A stretch of DNA of 16,748 nt, from the NCBI GenBank assembly GCA_031285485.1, contig JAITWC010000161.1, forward strand, positions 1 through 16,748. Reading direction: 5' to 3'. A program made the translations under genes and the position numbers. The notes under the pieces were generated by a model, which saw only the letters and a program-made list of their open reading frames with translations, was not told the origin of the DNA and made no database searches. Each line of letters opens with the position of its first letter. The stretch's first letter is position 1. Of this stretch, positions 14,561 through 16,748 are shown in pieces. The stretch comes from Alistipes sp. Its GTDB lineage: Bacteria > Bacteroidota > Bacteroidia > Bacteroidales > Rikenellaceae.

Positions 14561-15214
14561 ATGTTCAACTCAGGAAGGGTGCGGTACGGATTGCCGCCGG
14601 TGGTACAAAACCTGCTGATAGCCAACGTGGTGCTGTGGGTGGTGACGTGGATGACGATGCAGACCTACAACCCGCGCCTCGTGGGGGTGCTCAACTCGAT
14701 GATGCTGTTTCCGGCGGAGAGTCCGTTTTTCCGGCCGTGGCAGCCGGCGACCTACATGTTTATGCACGGCGGATGGGAGCACGTGATGTTCAACATGTTC
14801 ACGCTGTGGATGTTCGGTCGCACGATCGAGATCGACATGGGCAGTCGCCGGTTCCTCACCTACTATATGATATGCGGCATCGGGGCGGGGCTGATTCAGA
14901 TGGCGGTGTGCTACCTGACGGGGGCGTCGCTGTTCGTCCCGACGGTGGGGGCGTCGGGGGCGATCTACGGATTGCTGCTGGCGTTCGGCATGCTGCACCA
15001 AAACGACATCATCATGCCGCTCATTCCGCCCATCCCGATGAGGGCCAAGTGGGCGGTGGTTGTATTCTGCGCCATCGAACTGTTTTTGGGCGTGAGCGGC
15101 TCACTCTTCTCGGCCGACAACGTTGCACACTTCGCCCATCTCGGCGGAGCTTTGGTCGGATTCTTGCTGCTGAGGATGTGGCTGCGGCAGGGAAAAGTTC
15201 ACCGATACTCTTAA
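14561..15214 (+). CDS. Rhomboid family intramembrane serine protease
   Basis: Rhomboids cleave transmembrane segments of other proteins inside the membrane. This 217-residue protein is almost entirely hydrophobic and fits the six-helix bacterial core. The catalytic serine is in VGASGAIYG (Ser132) and the catalytic histidine in AHFAHLGGALVG (His193). The oxyanion-side residues His74 and Asn78 lie in WEHVMFNMFTLWMFG. All key residues are present, so activity is expected. The natural substrate is unknown. The position between mutL and a membrane EEP protein matches an arrangement I recall from other Bacteroidales. The ATG at 14561 is preceded by an A-rich stretch. Confidence 0.95.
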   Translation: MFNSGRVRYGLPPVVQNLLIANVVLWVVTWMTMQTYNPRLVGVLNSMMLFPAESPFFRPWQPATYMFMHGGWEHVMFNMFTLWMFGRTIEIDMGSRRFLTYYMICGIGAGLIQMAVCYLTGASLFVPTVGASGAIYGLLLAFGMLHQNDIIMPLIPPIPMRAKWAVVVFCAIELFLGVSGSLFSADNVAHFAHLGGALVGFLLLRMWLRQGKVHRYS

Positions 15215-15245
15215 AAAACATCACACACAAGTGGCACGGCGCGAA

Positions 15246-16535
15246 ATGACATACTACGACTCCTCGCGGGGAGGCAGAGGCCGACGCGGCTGGGGCAAAC
15301 GTTCCGGACGAGGCGGCGGCTGGGGCTCGCGGCAGGGCTCGTCGCAGGGCATCGGCTACGACACCCCCTCGGCAGGCGCGGGGGCGACGCGGCGACGCTT
15401 CTCGCTGCCCGACTGGCTGATGACGGCGATGTCGGTGGCCGTCGCGGTGGGGGTGGTGCTGTCATGGCTGGCTCGTTGGATCAACCCCGCGACCTACGGC
15501 TTCATGTCGACGGCGGGTCTGCTGCTGCCGGTGCTGTTTGTGGGCAACTTTCTGTGTCTGCTCTACTGGGTGATCCGTTGGCGGCGAGGGATCTACATTC
15601 CGCTTGTGATCTTCCTGACGGGTGTGTGGGGGCTGACTCTCTTCTTCCGCCCGCAGCTCACGCTGAACCACGGCGACTTGTCGCGCGACCGGTCGTTGCT
15701 GAGCGTGGCGACCTACAACGTGCGCGGCATGATGCGCGGAACCGAGGGGACGACGCGCGAGCCGCAGTCGTCGATGGAGGATGTGATCGCGGTGATCGAC
15801 TCGCTGCGGGCCGACATAGTGTGCATCCAGGAGTTCGCCTCGACGCCGAGGCATCCGACCAGTCGATTCGAGGAGGCACTGCCGGCGTACCACTATAAGA
15901 GGTTGCGCCTCGGAGTGGGCAGCACCGAAGGAGGGCACGGATGGGGCAACGCGATTTACAGCAAATTTCCGATCACGGGTTCGGGCCACATCGACTTCGA
16001 GGGGACCAACAACTCGATCCTGTGGGCCGACATCGCCGTCAACCGCGACACGATGCGGATCTTCTGCGCCCACCTCCAGACCACGGCCATCAAGGCGTCT
16101 GACGAGCAGTACATCGTAGACGGCGGATTCGTGGGCGACTTCGTGGGGGGAGACTCCGCGGGCGAGGGCACACGCTCAGCGCGCATGAAGGGGATGATCG
16201 GGCGGCTCGCGCAAAACTATGTCATCCGCGCGGCACAGGCCGACACGCTGGCCGCACGAATCACACTGTCGCCCCACCCCGTGGTGGTGTGCGGCGACTT
16301 CAACGACACTCCGGTCTCCTATGCTTACAGTCGCATCGCGCGCGGTCTGCGCGACTCGTTCCGCGAGGCGGGGCGGGGCTACGGCTACACCTATCGCGGA
16401 TTTTTCAATCTGCTGCGAATCGACTACATGCTCCACTCGCCCGATATGGAGTGCGTGGAGTATGCGTCGCCCTCATTCGACAACTCCGACCACAACCCCG
16501 TTGCGGTCAAACTTCGGATCGGGACGGGGGGGTGA
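15246..16535 (+). CDS. Membrane-anchored endonuclease/exonuclease/phosphatase (EEP) family protein
   Basis: This 429-residue protein has three parts. The first is an Arg/Gly-rich cytoplasmic N-terminus (about residues 6-36, with repeated RGG/GRG). Then come three hydrophobic helices (about 57-78, 86-110 and 116-134). The last is a DNase I/sphingomyelinase-type EEP domain. EEP catalytic motifs are present: ATYNVRG (Asn158), IVCIQEF (Glu196), the VVCGDFNDTP pair (Asp351, Asn353) and the terminal NSDHNPV (Asp415, His416). With three helices the catalytic domain should face the periplasm. The substrate could be a nucleic acid, a phospholipid or a phosphate ester and cannot be told from sequence. 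The ATG at 15246 is preferred; an in-frame GTG at 15231 would add five residues (MARRE). It lies 31 bp after the rhomboid gene. Confidence 0.9.
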   Translation: MTYYDSSRGGRGRRGWGKRSGRGGGWGSRQGSSQGIGYDTPSAGAGATRRRFSLPDWLMTAMSVAVAVGVVLSWLARWINPATYGFMSTAGLLLPVLFVGNFLCLLYWVIRWRRGIYIPLVIFLTGVWGLTLFFRPQLTLNHGDLSRDRSLLSVATYNVRGMMRGTEGTTREPQSSMEDVIAVIDSLRADIVCIQEFASTPRHPTSRFEEALPAYHYKRLRLGVGSTEGGHGWGNAIYSKFPITGSGHIDFEGTNNSILWADIAVNRDTMRIFCAHLQTTAIKASDEQYIVDGGFVGDFVGGDSAGEGTRSARMKGMIGRLAQNYVIRAAQADTLAARITLSPHPVVVCGDFNDTPVSYAYSRIARGLRDSFREAGRGYGYTYRGFFNLLRIDYMLHSPDMECVEYASPSFDNSDHNPVAVKLRIGTGG

Positions 16536-16564
16536 TTGCAGTCGGGATTTCGATCAACTAAAGA

Positions 16565-16582
16565 TTTAGTTATATAACTAAA
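16565..16582. repeat. Perfect 18-bp palindrome downstream of the EEP gene
   Basis: TTTAGTTATATAACTAAA equals its own reverse complement and lies 30 bp after the stop codon at 16535. It could be a protein-binding operator or a weak hairpin helping to end transcription. It lacks the GC-rich stem of a strong intrinsic terminator. Confidence 0.7.
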
Positions 16583-16662
16583 AACTTAGAAGTTGTTTTG
16601 AATTTTTAGGATTATATTTTGAGATGGATAGGGTTATTGTATTAATTTATTGATCATCAGTT

Positions 16663-16734
16663 GGTTGGCTGGGATATTTTTCGTAATTTAGTGGTTACCA
16701 AGACACTAATTTATGGCAAATTACCCAACCAACC
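16663..16734. repeat. Imperfect 31-bp inverted repeat with 10-nt spacer
   Basis: The arms are 16663-16693 (starting GGTTGGCTGGG, ending TTTAGTG) and 16704-16734 (starting CACTAATTTA, ending CCCAACCAACC). I count 24 of 31 paired positions, with the best pairing at both ends of the arms. The spacer is GTTACCAAGA. Confidence 0.65.
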
Positions 16735-16748
16735 TAACCGATAATCAG

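Larger units (their letters stand above)
16536..16748. other. AT-rich non-coding region at the right edge
   Basis: After the EEP stop codon the composition drops abruptly from GC-rich to strongly AT-rich. No coding frame with recognisable features is present. It holds a palindrome at 16565-16582 and a long imperfect inverted repeat at 16663-16734. It could be a terminator and promoter region between operons, or the edge of a mobile element beginning beyond the window. Confidence 0.6.

Noticed and set aside
16663..16734. Integron attC site
   Set aside because: The inverted repeat has hairpin-like form, and ACCCAAC fits one half-site, but no matching GTTRRRY core was found and no integrase or cassette gene is visible.

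Overview
The window is a GC-rich, gene-dense stretch of bacterial chromosome, almost certainly from the order Bacteroidales. The evidence is lineage-typical families (GSCFA, DUF2851, a small 'KPRYYDP' membrane protein upstream of mutL), a SecA and MutL of Bacteroidetes type, little obvious Shine-Dalgarno sequence, and several good matches to the Bacteroidetes -7 promoter box TAnnTTTG. The high GC suggests an Alistipes-like (Rikenellaceae) source, but that placement is inference. No rRNA, tRNA, CRISPR array, transposase or phage gene was seen.

Left block (1-7899, minus strand). Read in the direction of transcription it holds: a GSCFA-domain protein, a secreted alkaline-phosphatase-superfamily protein, SufE, a DUF59 (MIP18/PaaD-like) protein, a DUF2851 protein, and SecA, which runs off the left edge. 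sufE and the DUF59 gene overlap by 4 bp and the DUF2851 gene follows after 2 bp, so these three look translationally coupled. SecA has its own likely promoter box overlapping the stop codon of the DUF2851 gene.

Middle (7900-9620). ispE is transcribed to the right from a short divergent promoter region shared with the GSCFA gene. A low-molecular-weight protein-tyrosine phosphatase lies convergent to ispE and divergent from the next block. This phosphatase carries an in-frame insert made of three 27-bp tandem repeats.

Right block (9621-16535, plus strand). grpE and dnaJ are 3 bp apart. They are followed by a GNAT acetyltransferase broken by a one-base frameshift, a small single-pass membrane protein, mutL, a rhomboid protease and a membrane-anchored endonuclease/exonuclease/phosphatase (EEP) protein. 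The last 200 bp are sharply AT-rich and hold a perfect 18-bp palindrome and an imperfect 31-bp inverted repeat.

Most of the region is housekeeping: protein export, Fe-S cluster assembly, isoprenoid synthesis, chaperones and mismatch repair. I did not find a convincing undescribed multi-gene system. The best leads are the alkaline-phosphatase-like protein that has lost several catalytic residues, the tandem-repeat insert in the tyrosine phosphatase, the frameshifted acetyltransferase, two genes whose promoter box sits only 4-5 nt before the start codon, and the structured repeats at 14471-14548 and 16565-16734.
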